Shown: positions 1 through 8,378 of the stretch, piece by piece
Layout: each line of letters begins with the position of its first letter
Position numbering within the stretch: position 1 is the stretch's first letter
NCBI RefSeq assembly: GCF_000022565.1
Contig: NC_012483.1
Coordinates: 3,410,001-3,474,000, forward strand
DNA length: 64,000 bases
Source of the DNA: Acidobacterium capsulatum ATCC 51196
Lineage (GTDB): Bacteria; Acidobacteriota; Terriglobia; Terriglobales; Acidobacteriaceae
Reading direction: 5' to 3'
Made by a program: the position numbers and the translations under genes
Notes under the pieces: generated by a model
Databases searched by the model: none
The model's input: the letters and a program-made list of their open reading frames with translations, nothing else
What the model was told of the DNA's origin: nothing

Positions 1-904
1 CGCGCTCCATCACGCCGTAGACGTCATGATCGGACTGGGAGAAGAGGCAGGTGCGGATCTTTCCGTCTGAGGTCAGGCGCACGCGGCTGCAGTGGCCGCA
101 GAAGGCTTGCGAGACCGGGGCGATGATGCCGATTTCGCCAAGTCCATCGTCGAAGGTGTAGCGCACGGCGGTCTCGCTGGCGGCGTTGGGGACGAGGCGC
201 TGCACGGGGCGGAAGGTTTGCAGGCGATCGACAATCTCGCGCAGGGAGACGACGACGCCGGGTGTCCAGAGCCGGTCCTCTTCGAGCGGCATGAACTCGA
301 TGAAGCGCACGATGACGCCTTCTTCGCGGGAGAATTTTGCGAAGGGCACAACCTGGTCATCGTTGAAGCCGCGCAGCAGCACACAGTTGACCTTGACGGG
401 CTCAAGCCCTGCGGCCTTTGCGGCGCGAATGCCCGCCAGCACCTGCTCAAAGCTGCCCGGCACGCGCGTGATGCGATGAAAAGTATCAGGATCGACGGCA
501 TCCATGCTGACCGTGACGCGCTGCAGGCCGGCCTCGCGCAGCGGCTCCGCCATGGAGGCGAGCAGATGCCCGTTGGTGGTGAGTGCGAGGTCGAGCGGCG
601 CGCCGTCGAGGGTGCGCAGGGGCTTCAGTTCCCGCAGCAGGTCGAGCAGCCCGTGCCGCAGCAGCGGCTCGCCGCCGGTGAGGCGCACCTTTTCGATGCC
701 GAGGCTTACGAAGATGCGAATCAGGCGGAGGTAGTCCGCAATGGGCAGCTCGGCAAACTGCGCGCCCTCGGTGCCGGTGCGGCAATAGACGCACTTATAG
801 TTGCAGCGGTCGGTGATGGAGACGCGCAGATCGGTGATGGCGCGGCCGTGTGTGTCCCGGAGCCGGGTGGCCGTGTTCGCCGAAATGGGGGCAGTAGGAA
901 GCAT
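1..904 (-). CDS. moaA: GTP 3',8-cyclase MoaA, 3' end cut by window edge
   Basis: Radical-SAM enzyme that starts molybdenum-cofactor synthesis by converting GTP to 3',8-cyclo-GTP in the cytoplasm. Translating the minus strand from the ATG at 904 gives a protein of at least 300 residues. The SAM-cluster motif CNYKCVYC lies near residue 35, followed by TGGEPL. A second cysteine set (FCGHC, then C about 12 residues later) near residues 270-285 would hold the GTP-binding 4Fe-4S cluster. The C-terminus lies beyond base 1. No other molybdopterin gene is in the window. The identification is strong because both iron-sulfur motifs are present in the right order. Confidence 0.93.
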   Translation of the reverse strand, partial: MLPTAPISANTATRLRDTHGRAITDLRVSITDRCNYKCVYCRTGTEGAQFAELPIADYLRLIRIFVSLGIEKVRLTGGEPLLRHGLLDLLRELKPLRTLDGAPLDLALTTNGHLLASMAEPLREAGLQRVTVSMDAVDPDTFHRITRVPGSFEQVLAGIRAAKAAGLEPVKVNCVLLRGFNDDQVVPFAKFSREEGVIVRFIEFMPLEEDRLWTPGVVVSLREIVDRLQTFRPVQRLVPNAASETAVRYTFDDGLGEIGIIAPVSQAFCGHCSRVRLTSDGKIRTCLFSQSDHDVYGVMER

Positions 905-967
905 GCGTGAATTAACGTTACTCCATTCGATGCACGGGCTGCCGCACGGCTTCTGGCGATGCGAGAT

Positions 968-1804
968 TTAGCGGCCGCCGGAGGGGTCGGGCGAGGCGCT
1001 GGTATTCAGATCGATGGCGGTCAACAGGGAGTGAGGCAGTTGTGGCGCGTAGCAGTTGCCGTCGCGGGCATAAGTTTGGGCGCAGGCCGAGGTGAATTGC
1101 CGGCGGCGCGGCGATTGCGCGAATTGCCAGACGAGTGCCGAGGCAAATCCACTTTGCGAGGGGGGCAGAGCGCGGGCCACGCAGCCGGGCGCGGGCGGGC
1201 AGGCGTCATTGGCGACCCATAAAGGGGTGGCGGGGAAGTGTTCGGCGAGATCACGTGCGGTCGAGATGGTTTTGCCGGGGCCGTCGGGTACTTCGATGCC
1301 CGAGCAATAGATTCCGGCTCGCAGGCCCTGGGCGCGCACGCCCTGAAGCCACGCGCCGATATAGGCCAGTTGCTCAGGCAGCATGCGGCCGCCTTCTTCC
1401 ATATCGAGAAAGATGAGCGCATGGGGCGGGAAACCCTCGTGCCGTGCGGCGCGGACGGCCTTGGCTGCGTCCTTTGCGCCGAGTGTGGCGGCGTCTGACT
1501 GGCGCAACTCGTGGTCGAGCCGGCCATTGAAGAGAATCAGGAAGCCGAAGCCAGCCTGCCGCAGCGTGGCGCGTTTGCCGGTCCAGGGGTTTGACTTCAT
1601 CCCCGGTGGAGGGTTGAGCCAGTAGCCGGTGTAGGAGAAGTCGTGACGCAGGATGGGGAGCGCGGCATCGCCGGGGTAGAGGTTCTGGTCAAAGCCAAGG
1701 TAGCTTTTGGCCGCGTGGGCCTGGGCTGGCGCTCCGGCGAAGAGCGCCAGCAGCAGGGCGATGGCGAGCGTTCCCTTGCCTCTGCGCGTGGGCAGGCGTG
1801 GCAT
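968..1804 (-). CDS. Secreted DUF1906-type (glycoside-hydrolase-like) protein
   Basis: A 278-residue protein with a signal peptide (Arg-rich start, hydrophobic residues about 12-26, cleavage near AQAHA). The mature part begins with a YLGFDQNLYPGD-like segment, has TGYWLNPP near residue 60, and contains a FLDMEEGG strand. This order matches the Rv2525c/DUF1906 TIM-barrel fold, which is related to GH25-like hydrolases and thought to act on cell-wall or extracellular glycans. The FLDMEEGG acids would sit where GH25 enzymes hold catalytic carboxylates. The start ATG lies two bases after the stop of the zinc-ribbon gene (TGAGGATG), so translation is probably coupled. The substrate cannot be told from the sequence. 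Confidence 0.7.
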   Translation of the reverse strand: MPRLPTRRGKGTLAIALLLALFAGAPAQAHAAKSYLGFDQNLYPGDAALPILRHDFSYTGYWLNPPPGMKSNPWTGKRATLRQAGFGFLILFNGRLDHELRQSDAATLGAKDAAKAVRAARHEGFPPHALIFLDMEEGGRMLPEQLAYIGAWLQGVRAQGLRAGIYCSGIEVPDGPGKTISTARDLAEHFPATPLWVANDACPPAPGCVARALPPSQSGFASALVWQFAQSPRRRQFTSACAQTYARDGNCYAPQLPHSLLTAIDLNTSASPDPSGGR

Positions 1805-1806
1805 CC

Positions 1807-2088
1807 TCAGGCCGACTGCAGGAAGGCGACCGACTGGATGCCGGCGACCTCAAACCGTTTGCGGCAGCGGACGTTCTGGCAGGCCACCATGTCGTCGCGG
1901 CGCACCATATAGGACTGCGCCTTGGCAAAGCGCGCGCGGTCGCGTTCATCGGCGTGCCGGGGCAGAGAGTTTTTCTTGCGGCGCACCAGCCAGCCAAGCT
2001 GGTACTCGCCCGGTTGGCCGCAGTGGGGGCAGGTCAGGGTGTGGGTGCGCTGCTCCTGTTTCTCGTCGAAGAAATCGCGCTCTTCCAT
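1807..2088 (-). CDS. Small zinc-ribbon-like hypothetical protein
   Basis: A 93-residue protein that I do not recognise by name. It has CPHCGQPG at residues 20-27 and a second pair CQNVRC at residues 70-75, which together look like a four-cysteine zinc ribbon. The middle is rich in Arg/Lys, so nucleic-acid or protein binding is possible. An upstream in-frame start at 2334 would add about 80 residues of low-quality sequence overlapping the opposite-strand gene, so the ATG at 2088 was preferred. Its stop codon nearly touches the start of the DUF1906 gene, suggesting one transcript. Confidence 0.65.
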   Translation of the reverse strand: MEERDFFDEKQEQRTHTLTCPHCGQPGEYQLGWLVRRKKNSLPRHADERDRARFAKAQSYMVRRDDMVACQNVRCRKRFEVAGIQSVAFLQSA

Positions 2089-2182
2089 GGCTGGACTCCA
2101 GAATTTGTAAGACTCAGGCTTACGCCTCTCCTCAAGTATTTCACGCGAACGCACCGGGAACGGTGCTAAGGTGAGACCTGTT

Positions 2183-2359
2183 ATGGCGAAGAAAGGGAAA
2201 AAGCAGGTCTTCTCAAAGGTGGCTGCGGTGAAGGCAAATGCGCGAGAGCGCGTGGGCCAGCCGAAGCCGGAGCGCGTGCTCGATGCCGAGCCGCGCGGCA
2301 GCCGCCAGGAGCGCAAGCACAAGCCCACGCTCAAGGAGATTCTGAACCAGCAGGATTAG
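2183..2359 (+). CDS. Small basic conserved-type hypothetical protein
   Basis: A 58-residue lysine/arginine-rich protein beginning MAKKGKKQ and ending KEILNQQD. The start at 2183 is chosen because AAGGTGA sits eight bases upstream. A GTG at 2171 is in frame but lies inside that ribosome site. It is the only plus-strand gene among minus-strand neighbours, and its stop overlaps the stop of the ankyrin gene by four bases. Function unknown; composition suggests nucleic-acid binding, but that is a guess. Confidence 0.6.
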   Translation: MAKKGKKQVFSKVAAVKANARERVGQPKPERVLDAEPRGSRQERKHKPTLKEILNQQD

Positions 2360-3009
2360 GCCAGCAGCGCGGCCACGGCTGCATGGCCCCGCTCGCGCGC
2401 ATATTCGGCGGGCAGTTTGCCTTCGTCACTGCGCGCTGTCTTGGAAGCGCCCGAGACCAGTAGTATCCGCACGGCTTCTTCGTCGCCATTGGCCGCCGCC
2501 AGATGCAGGGCCGTCACGCCGCCCTGCTGGGTGGCATTTCCGTCCGCACCGCTATTGAGCAGCGCCCGCAGGGCATCGGGGCCGCCGCCTATGGCGACAC
2601 AGGCATGCAGCGGCTGATTCGCGAGTGTGTTGTGAGAGCAGGCGTGTACGTCCGCGCCGTGATCGAGCAGCCACTCGACGGCAGCCGCGCCGCCAAAGGC
2701 TGCAGCGAGATGCAGGGGTGTCCATCCGTCGCCGGAGTATGCGGCGAGCAGCGAGGGGTCCTGCGCGAAGAGCTGGTCCATGCGGGCGGTGTCGCCCAGG
2801 CTGGCGGCGTCGAAGATGTCCGGCTCAGGAAAGTAGGGCAGCAGCAGGTCGCGCATGGTGGGCTGCCTGAGATAGATGGCCATGCGCAGCAGGGAAGCGC
2901 CCTGCTCGTTGCGGGCTTCGGCGATTTGGGCGTGATCGGCAAGGGCGGCGGCGAGGGCCTCGGCATTGCCGCGCTGCATCATTTCAAAGACTGCCACCGG
3001 ATGGGTCAT
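2356..3009 (-). CDS. Ankyrin-repeat protein
   Basis: A 217-residue soluble protein with no signal peptide. Ankyrin repeats are visible as GWTPLHLAAAFGGAAAVEWLLDHGADV, QPLHACVAIGG..ALRALLNSGADGN and TALHLAAANGDEEAVRILLVSGAS, with a weaker N-terminal repeat (GASLLRMAIYLRQPTMRDLLL). Such proteins mediate protein-protein contacts; the partner is unknown. The ATG at 3009 is preferred over an upstream start at 3030 because GGAGG lies just ahead of it. Confident as an ankyrin protein; no specific role can be assigned. Confidence 0.85.
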   Translation of the reverse strand: MTHPVAVFEMMQRGNAEALAAALADHAQIAEARNEQGASLLRMAIYLRQPTMRDLLLPYFPEPDIFDAASLGDTARMDQLFAQDPSLLAAYSGDGWTPLHLAAAFGGAAAVEWLLDHGADVHACSHNTLANQPLHACVAIGGGPDALRALLNSGADGNATQQGGVTALHLAAANGDEEAVRILLVSGASKTARSDEGKLPAEYARERGHAAVAALLA

Positions 3010-3095
3010 GGTTCGCCTCCGGAGAGACATGGTAGCACTGGTGGTTGTTGTACGGCTGTGGTGCGCGTTGCCGGCGTTGTGTTGCGGCGGTGCGA

Positions 3096-3608
3096 TCAGC
3101 TATGGCGGGCCAGGGTCTCTTCGAGCCGGGTGAGGAAGAGCGCCTGTGCGGGCAGAATCTTCTCCTGCGCCTGGGGCATGGTGAACCATGCGCCGCGATC
3201 GACCTCGGGGATGGTGAGCTTCCGGCCGGAGCGGGGCGGATACTCCACCTCGGTGAGATTGCTCTGGAGCGCTGCGGGGTCGCAGTTGCCTTCAGCCGCC
3301 CATCCATGGACGAGCTTGCCGCTCAACTGGCGGATGGTGCCGAGGGGCAGGTAGTCGTCCGGGCTGCGGGAGGGAAGCGCGAAGCCGGTTTCTTCCTGAA
3401 ACTCGCGCTGCGCCGTCGCCAGCGGATTTTCGCCTGGGAGCAGTTCGCCCTTGGGCAGGGTCCAGGCACCGGCGTCGCGGTGCGTCCAGAAGGGGCCGCC
3501 CGGATGCACGAGAAAGACCTCAAGCGCGCTGTGGCGGCGGTAGAGCAGCAGGCCTGCGCTGCGCTTCTGGGAGCGCGGTGGTCGTGAAGTTTGAGATGGT
3601 CTGGCCAT
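3096..3608 (-). CDS. NUDIX hydrolase
   Basis: A 170-residue NUDIX-fold protein that would hydrolyse a nucleoside diphosphate linked to another moiety. The Nudix box is complete at about residues 54-76: G then E five residues on, and REFQEETGF. It opens with SAGLLLYRR and WTLPKGE, and ends with a conserved EVDRGAWFTMPQAQEKILPAQ region typical of diadenosine-polyphosphate/NTP-type members. No strong ribosome site is visible before the ATG at 3608. The exact substrate cannot be given. It sits alone between the ankyrin gene and the TetR gene. Confidence 0.85.
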   Translation of the reverse strand: MARPSQTSRPPRSQKRSAGLLLYRRHSALEVFLVHPGGPFWTHRDAGAWTLPKGELLPGENPLATAQREFQEETGFALPSRSPDDYLPLGTIRQLSGKLVHGWAAEGNCDPAALQSNLTEVEYPPRSGRKLTIPEVDRGAWFTMPQAQEKILPAQALFLTRLEETLARHS

Positions 3609-3638
3609 ACGAGAGAGAGAGTCGTTCCTTACTCTACG

Positions 3639-4313
3639 TCAAAGAGCTTTTCTGCCCGGCCTGCGTGTAGCCGGAAGACGCATGCGCTGGCTGCTGGGAG
3701 AATCGCCAGTTTTTTGGTAGCGCGTGGGCTGCGCCCGCAGCGTGTTCAACAGTGTCTCGAGTGAGCGCTGCGCATCGCGCAAAGGCTCTCGGGACTTTTC
3801 GATGCGGCTGAGCATCAGCGCTCCCTCGAGCGTGCCGATGATGGTGTTTGCCATCTGCCGGGCGCTGACCTCGTGGTCGATCTCTCCGGCGGCGATGCCC
3901 TGTTCCAAAATGCCAGTCAACCGCTTTCTCCAGTCCTGAAAGGCCTGCCGCACCTGCTTCCTCAACACTGGATTTCCATCATCGGCATCCACGGCGGTAT
4001 TCAGAAGCGGGCATCCGCCCGGCAGCGGGGAAGGCTCGTCCACAAATTTGCTGATGAGGTAGCGGAGCTTGTCCGTTGCGCCGGCTATATTTTCAACGCC
4101 ATCGCTGCGCAGCTTGACGGCCTGCGCCAGGCAGTACTCAAAGACCTCGGCGGCCAGTTCTTCCTTGCTGGCAAAGTGCCGGTAAATGCCGCCCTTTTCG
4201 AGTCCTGTTGCCTCCATTACGTCCTGCATGGAGCAGCCGGCGAATCCCCGCTGATTGAACAATGGCGCGGCCGTGGCCACGATCCGTTGACGCGTCAGCT
4301 CGCCCTTGTTCAT
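3639..4313 (-). CDS. TetR-family repressor
   Basis: A 224-residue regulator. The N-terminal helix-turn-helix is typical: TRQRIVATAAPLFNQRGFAG, then SMQDVMEATGLEKGGIYRHFASKEEL. The C-terminal ligand domain carries GCPLLNTAVDADD, as in the NemR/YxaF-like branch. The ATG at 4313 has GAGGAG upstream; the in-frame ATG eight codons earlier lacks this. It diverges from the MFS exporter with 116 bases between starts, and that gap holds a palindrome built from AGAGAC/GTCTCT. By family behaviour it most likely represses the exporter and itself until a toxic ligand binds. Confidence 0.9.
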   Translation of the reverse strand: MNKGELTRQRIVATAAPLFNQRGFAGCSMQDVMEATGLEKGGIYRHFASKEELAAEVFEYCLAQAVKLRSDGVENIAGATDKLRYLISKFVDEPSPLPGGCPLLNTAVDADDGNPVLRKQVRQAFQDWRKRLTGILEQGIAAGEIDHEVSARQMANTIIGTLEGALMLSRIEKSREPLRDAQRSLETLLNTLRAQPTRYQKTGDSPSSQRMRLPATRRPGRKAL

Positions 4314-4389
4314 GCGGTTCTCCTCGCCCAACAGCATAGCGCACTCAAAAAAAGACGCATCGGTCTCTTCTTTATTGAATCTGATGCTA

Positions 4390-4411
4390 AAAGAGACTGA
4401 TCGGTCTCTTT
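4390..4411. promoter_or_regulatory. Probable TetR operator palindrome
   Basis: Two eight-base arms, AAAGAGAC and GTCTCTTT, flank TGATCG, giving a 22-base near-perfect palindrome with one mismatched pair. It lies 19 bases before the exporter start codon. Half-site copies (CGGTCTCTT near 4361 and CGAGACCGG near 4414) flank it. The AGACC/GGTCT theme resembles operators of NemR/YxaF-type TetR repressors. Binding is inferred. Confidence 0.75.
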
Positions 4412-4429
4412 ATCGAGACCGGAGAGTTC

Positions 4430-6058
4430 ATGGCCGCCACCGCAACGCTTTTACCTGAGACTCTGGCGCCCAAGAAGCTGGCGGCCCGTGCGGCGATTAA
4501 TCCCTGGGTGATCGCATTGACCGTGACGCTGGCGACGTTCATGGAGCTGCTGGATACCTCCATCGCCAACGTATCGCTGCCCTATATTGCGGGTGGCCTG
4601 GGGCGCTCTTACGACGAGGTGACCTGGATATTGACGACCTATCTGGTGGCCAACGCCGTGGTACTGCCCATGTCGGCGTGGCTGTCACGGGTCTTTGGCC
4701 GCAAGACTTACTACATGGCCTGTGTGGCGCTCTTCACGGTGACGTCGTTCTTCTGCGGCATTGCTCCCAGCCTCAACGTCATCCTGATTGCCCGCATTCT
4801 TCAAGGCATCGGCGGCGGCGGGCTTGCGCCTGTGGAGCAGGCCATTCTGGTCGATACCTTTCCGGCGAACAAGCGAGCTTCCGCGTTCGCGCTTTATACC
4901 GTCGCGATTGTGACCGCGCCGGCGATTGGGCCGGTTCTGGGCGGTTGGATCACGGACAACTTCAGTTGGCGCTGGGTCTTCTTCATCAACATCCCGATCG
5001 GCTTGCTCTCACTCTTTCTTACCAACCGCTTTGTGCATGACCCTCCGCAGTTTCAGGAGGAACGCCGCTCGGCCCGTATCGCGGGAAAGCTGCGGATCGA
5101 TGGGGTTGGCATTGCGCTGATCGGGATAGGGTCTGCCGCGCTCGAAGTCACGCTGGATCGCGGCCAGATCGACGACTGGTTCGGGTCCACGTTCATCTGC
5201 TGGGCCTTGAGCATCGCCATAACGTGCCTGGTGGCGGCGATTGTGTGGGAGCTGCGGCAGAAAGATCCCATCATTGATCTGCACCTGCTTCGAAGCCGCA
5301 ATTTTGCCATCGCATCCTTTCTGTACTTTCTTTTCGGCTTTGGGCTCTTCGGCTCGACGACCATGATTCCGCAACTGCTGCAGTCGCTTTATGGCTACCG
5401 CGCCACCGATGCTGGACTGGTGCTGGGTCCGGGAGCCTTTGTCATCACCATGCTCGCTCCCGTAGGTGCGCAACTGGTGCAGCGCGGCATCGTCGCGGCC
5501 CGTACGCTGCTCTTCTTCGCGCTGATTACGGTTGGTCTCTCGTTTCTGTATTACAGCCACTTCAACCTGGCGACGGATTACGACCACTATGCCTGGGCGC
5601 GCGCCCTGCAGGGGCTGGGATATGCCTTTTTCTTCGTTCCGCTCTCGGTGATCACGTATTCGCAGTTGCGCCCGGATCAGAACAATCGCGCCTCCTCCAT
5701 CACCAATTTCTTTCGAAACTGGGGCGGCAGCTTCGGCGTGGCCTTCATCACGACCATGACCGAGCGCCGCCAGAACTTCCATCAAGCCGTGCTGGGGGCG
5801 AGCCTGACGGGCCCTTCGCTCTGGCTGCAGCAGGCGGTTCACCGCATGGCCGGGTATCTCGCAGCACGTGGATTGAGCCCCGGGGATGCTCTGCATTACG
5901 CAAATGCCATTTATTATCAGAGGCTTGAGGATCAAGCACGCCTTCTGGCTTTTATGGACTGTTTTCATGTCATGGGGATACTGACCCTGATTGCGGCCCC
6001 GCTGGTGCTCTTGACCCGGTCGTTCCGGGCGGGAGGAAAAGCTCCGGAAGGGCATTGA
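4430..6058 (+). CDS. MFS multidrug exporter, DHA2 (EmrB/QacA) type
   Basis: A 542-residue inner-membrane protein with about 14 hydrophobic segments, the number expected for DHA2 drug:proton antiporters. The motif LDTSIANVSLPYIAGGLG in the first helix and the GPVLGGWI motif C near residue 165 are diagnostic. It would pump out drugs or other toxic small molecules using the proton gradient. The ATG has GGAGAG upstream. Control is probably by the divergent TetR protein at the operator between them. EmrA-like or outer-membrane partners are not adjacent. The cargo is unknown. Confidence 0.92.
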   Translation: MAATATLLPETLAPKKLAARAAINPWVIALTVTLATFMELLDTSIANVSLPYIAGGLGRSYDEVTWILTTYLVANAVVLPMSAWLSRVFGRKTYYMACVALFTVTSFFCGIAPSLNVILIARILQGIGGGGLAPVEQAILVDTFPANKRASAFALYTVAIVTAPAIGPVLGGWITDNFSWRWVFFINIPIGLLSLFLTNRFVHDPPQFQEERRSARIAGKLRIDGVGIALIGIGSAALEVTLDRGQIDDWFGSTFICWALSIAITCLVAAIVWELRQKDPIIDLHLLRSRNFAIASFLYFLFGFGLFGSTTMIPQLLQSLYGYRATDAGLVLGPGAFVITMLAPVGAQLVQRGIVAARTLLFFALITVGLSFLYYSHFNLATDYDHYAWARALQGLGYAFFFVPLSVITYSQLRPDQNNRASSITNFFRNWGGSFGVAFITTMTERRQNFHQAVLGASLTGPSLWLQQAVHRMAGYLAARGLSPGDALHYANAIYYQRLEDQARLLAFMDCFHVMGILTLIAAPLVLLTRSFRAGGKAPEGH

Positions 6059-6118
6059 GCGGCGGCCTGTGTGCCTTGCTGGTCAGGGATGCCTCTTTTT
6101 CCGGGAGGCGCGATTTCG

Positions 6119-6147
6119 TTGACTCTCCATAAAAATTCTCGTATTCT
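6119..6147 (+). promoter_or_regulatory. Sigma-70-type promoter for rplM-rpsI
   Basis: TTGACT at 6119-6124 and TATTCT at 6142-6147 are separated by exactly 17 bases. Transcription would begin near 6154, leaving a leader of about 275 bases before rplM. A perfect GCAGAC-TTCC-GTCTGC hairpin (6159-6174) lies at the start of that leader. Confidence 0.6.
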
Positions 6148-6153
6148 AAAGTC

Positions 6154-6427
6154 CTTGCGCAGACTTCCGTCTGCCCGCCTGTGTTGTTGTTCGCAGGCTG
6201 GGAAAAGTGGAATCCCAAGCGCTCTGGGAAAAGTTGGCCCCAACCGGCCAAGACGGTTTCTGGAGAAGGCTGCGCCTACCGACGCGATGAGCAGGGCAAT
6301 GCCGTGATGCGAAGGCCTCACGGGGCCATCTGGCGTGGGTTCAACAGTGGTTCAGGCCCGGGCAACGGGCGTGGTTTTACACGGATTTGCTCTAGAAAGG
6401 CAGCCCGTGCCGAGGAGAGATCGAACG
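6154..6427 (+). promoter_or_regulatory. Long untranslated leader of rplM
   Basis: No gene can be supported between the exporter and rplM. The predicted leader contains a hairpin at 6159-6174 and a GCCCG-GGCAA-CGGGC hairpin at 6356-6370. The 3' arm of the second hairpin can alternatively pair with GCCCG at 6403-6407, directly before the GAGGAG ribosome site. Two exclusive pairings next to a ribosome site suggest a switch. Autogenous control by L13 is known in other bacteria, but whether it happens here is inference. Confidence 0.35.
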
Positions 6428-6862
6428 ATGTCGACGTATTTTCCGAGCTCGCATGACATTAGCCGGAAGTGGTTTGTAGTAGACGCCAGCGGCAAGACGC
6501 TGGGCCGTCTCGCCACCGAAGCGGCCCGCGTGCTGAGCGGCAAGAACAGCCCGAAGTACACGCCCTTCATGGACATGGGCGATCACGTGATCGTGATTAA
6601 CGCGGAGAAGATTCGCCTGACCGGCCTGAAGAGCCAGCAGAAGGTCTATCGCCGTTACACGGGCTTCCCCGGCGGCCTGCGCGAAGAGTCGTTCACGCGC
6701 CTGCTGCAGCGCAAGCCGGAAAAGATTGTGGAAGAGGCGATCAAGGGCATGCTGCCCAAGACCAAACTGGGCCGCAAGATGGCGTCGAAGCTGAACGTGT
6801 ACAAGGGCGATCAGCATCCGCATGCCGCGCAGCAGCCCCAGCCGCTTGAGATCAACGCGTAA
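6428..6862 (+). CDS. rplM: 50S ribosomal protein L13
   Basis: A 144-residue ribosomal protein of the large subunit. The L13 signature is clear: [25 protein letters not shown], then [18 protein letters not shown] and [26 protein letters not shown]. Length is normal for the family. The ATG at 6428 is preferred because GAGGAG lies ahead of it and because the N-terminus matches homologues; the reading frame is open 31 codons further upstream. It is followed by rpsI after 22 bases, the usual bacterial pairing. Confidence 0.98.
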
Positions 6863-6884
6863 GTTTTAGAGAGACCGAGGATTC

Positions 6885-7280
6885 ATGGCAGATTTGATTC
6901 AGTATTACGGAACGGGACGCCGCAAGTCGGCGATCGCCCGCGTCTTCCTGCGCCCCGGCAGCGGGGAATTCGTCGTCAACGGCAAGCCCTTTGAGACCTA
7001 CTTCGTCACCGAGCAGCAGCGCGCGGCCGCCAAGAAGTCCCTGGCCGTGGCCGAGATGCTCTCGACCTTCGACGTGGTCACCACGGTTTCCGGCGGCGGC
7101 GTGGCCGCGCAGGCCGATGCCGTCAAGATGGGCTCCGCCCGCGCTCTGATCGAGTTCAACGCCGAATTGCGCAAGGCGCTCAAGGCGGAAGGCCTGCTCT
7201 CGCGCGATGCCCGCGCCAAGGAACGCAAGAAGTACGGCCAGAAGGGCGCACGCAAGCGGTTCCAGTTCAGCAAGCGCTAA
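6885..7280 (+). CDS. rpsI: 30S ribosomal protein S9
   Basis: A 131-residue small-subunit protein. It begins with [16 protein letters not shown] and ends in the basic tail KRFQFSKR, whose last residues reach the ribosomal P-site t[23 protein letters not shown] matches the family core. It forms an operon with rplM. A CAAGCGC-TAAT-GCGCTTG hairpin (7271-7288) overlaps its stop codon; it lacks a T run, so it may protect the mRNA end and not terminate. Confidence 0.98.
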   Translation: MADLIQYYGTGRRKSAIARVFLRPGSGEFVVNGKPFETYFVTEQQRAAAKKSLAVAEMLSTFDVVTTVSGGGVAAQADAVKMGSARALIEFNAELRKALKAEGLLSRDARAKERKKYGQKGARKRFQFSKR

Positions 7281-7303
7281 TGCGCTTGCGGTTGTCTGTC
7301 GCA

Positions 7304-7340
7304 GTTGGCCAGTCCTCAGTTTTGCTGGGGACTGACCAAC
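7304..7340. repeat. Hairpin built from CAGTCC/GGACTG heptamer-like repeats
   Basis: Arms of 12 bases (7304-7315 and 7329-7340) pair with one mismatch around a 13-base loop. The sequence is made of CCAGTCC and TCAGT-like heptamers. The right half, GGGGACTGAC followed by AACT, recurs at 27775-27788. It sits between rpsI and the rpsB leader and could also act as the rpsI terminator, though no T run follows. Confidence 0.5.
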
Positions 7341-7378
7341 TGATCACTGGCAACTTCAAGATGTTCAGGACGTAAATC

Positions 7379-7416
7379 TTCCCTGATCGGGGAATCAATT
7401 CCGGCGACCCCGGAAT
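7379..7416 (+). promoter_or_regulatory. Two hairpins in the rpsB leader
   Basis: The first is TTCCC-TGATCG-GGGAA (7379-7394); the second is ATTCCGG-CGACC-CCGGAAT (7398-7416). They lie back to back, and the second ends 10 bases before the AAGGAGG ribosome site of rpsB. Placement fits a translational control site for S2, which is autoregulated in other bacteria. No binding evidence is available here. Confidence 0.45.
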
Positions 7417-7437
7417 GCAGATCAAAAAGGAGGCTGT

Positions 7438-8343
7438 TTGGCCAACATCACCATGAAGGAGCTGCTCGAAGCAGGTGTTCACTTCGGGCATCAGACCAAG
7501 CGTTGGGATCCGCGGATGAAGGAGTACATCTTCGGCGAGCGCAACGGCATTTACATCATCGACCTGCAGAAGACGCTCAAGATGTTCAAGGACGCGAGCA
7601 AGTACGTCACGGACATGTGCGCGCAGGGCAAAGTGATTCTGTTTGTCGGCACCAAGCGCCAGGCGCAGGACGCCATCGCCGAAGAGGCGAACCGCTGCGG
7701 GATGTATTACATCAACAACCGCTGGCTGGGTGGTCTGCTGACCAACTGGGTGACCGTGCAGAAGTCGGTGAAGCGCCTTCAGGAACTCGATGAGATGGCC
7801 ACGGACGGCCGTTACGATCTGCTGACCAAGAAGGAAGTGATTCGCCTCGAGCGCGAGCGCAAGCATCTGCAGGCCAACCTGGCCGGCATCAAGAACATGC
7901 GCCGCCTGCCCGATGCCATCTTCGTGGTGGACTCGAACAACGAAGCGATTGCCGTCAAGGAAGCCCGCAAGCTGGGCATTCCCGTGGTCGCCGTGGTCGA
8001 TACCAACTGCGATCCGACGGTGGTGGATTACGTGATTCCGGGCAACGATGACGCGCTGCGCGCCATCCGCCTCTTCACCTCGAAGATTGCCGATTCGGTG
8101 ATCGAGGGCGTGCAGATGGTCGGCGACAAGCAGTTCGCCGCCGAGATGGAGGGCGTCAACACGGATGTGCAGGCTGTGGCCGAGGGCGAGGAAGCTCCTG
8201 CCGCGGAAGTTGCTGCCCCCGTAGCCGAAGCTGCCGCCGAGACCGAGGATGTCGATCTGGAGGCCGCTCTGGGTGGCGGCATTCGCAAGTCGCCCGCCGT
8301 GGTCAACGCGCTGGATGAGGCCGAGGCCGCCGAGAGCCTTTAA
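7438..8343 (+). CDS. rpsB: 30S ribosomal protein S2
   Basis: A 301-residue small-subunit protein, longer than the roughly 240 residues of Escherichia coli S2. The core is typical: [53 protein letters not shown] and [36 protein letters not shown]. The last 60 or so residues form an acidic Ala/Glu-rich tail, which accounts for the extra length. The start is TTG: a perfect AAGGAGG at 7427-7433 sits four bases ahead, and no ATG in frame fits. It is followed by tsf, the usual partner, after 188 bases. Confidence 0.97.
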   Translation: MANITMKELLEAGVHFGHQTKRWDPRMKEYIFGERNGIYIIDLQKTLKMFKDASKYVTDMCAQGKVILFVGTKRQAQDAIAEEANRCGMYYINNRWLGGLLTNWVTVQKSVKRLQELDEMATDGRYDLLTKKEVIRLERERKHLQANLAGIKNMRRLPDAIFVVDSNNEAIAVKEARKLGIPVVAVVDTNCDPTVVDYVIPGNDDALRAIRLFTSKIADSVIEGVQMVGDKQFAAEMEGVNTDVQAVAEGEEAPAAEVAAPVAEAAAETEDVDLEAALGGGIRKSPAVVNALDEAEAAESL

Positions 8344-8378
8344 GTAGCTGCGGGTGGCCGCCGGCGGCTGCCCGCAAG

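Noticed and set aside
5009-6055. A 348-codon minus-strand frame opposite the MFS exporter
   Set aside because: The exporter translation is strongly membrane-like and intact; the antisense one is charged and low in complexity.
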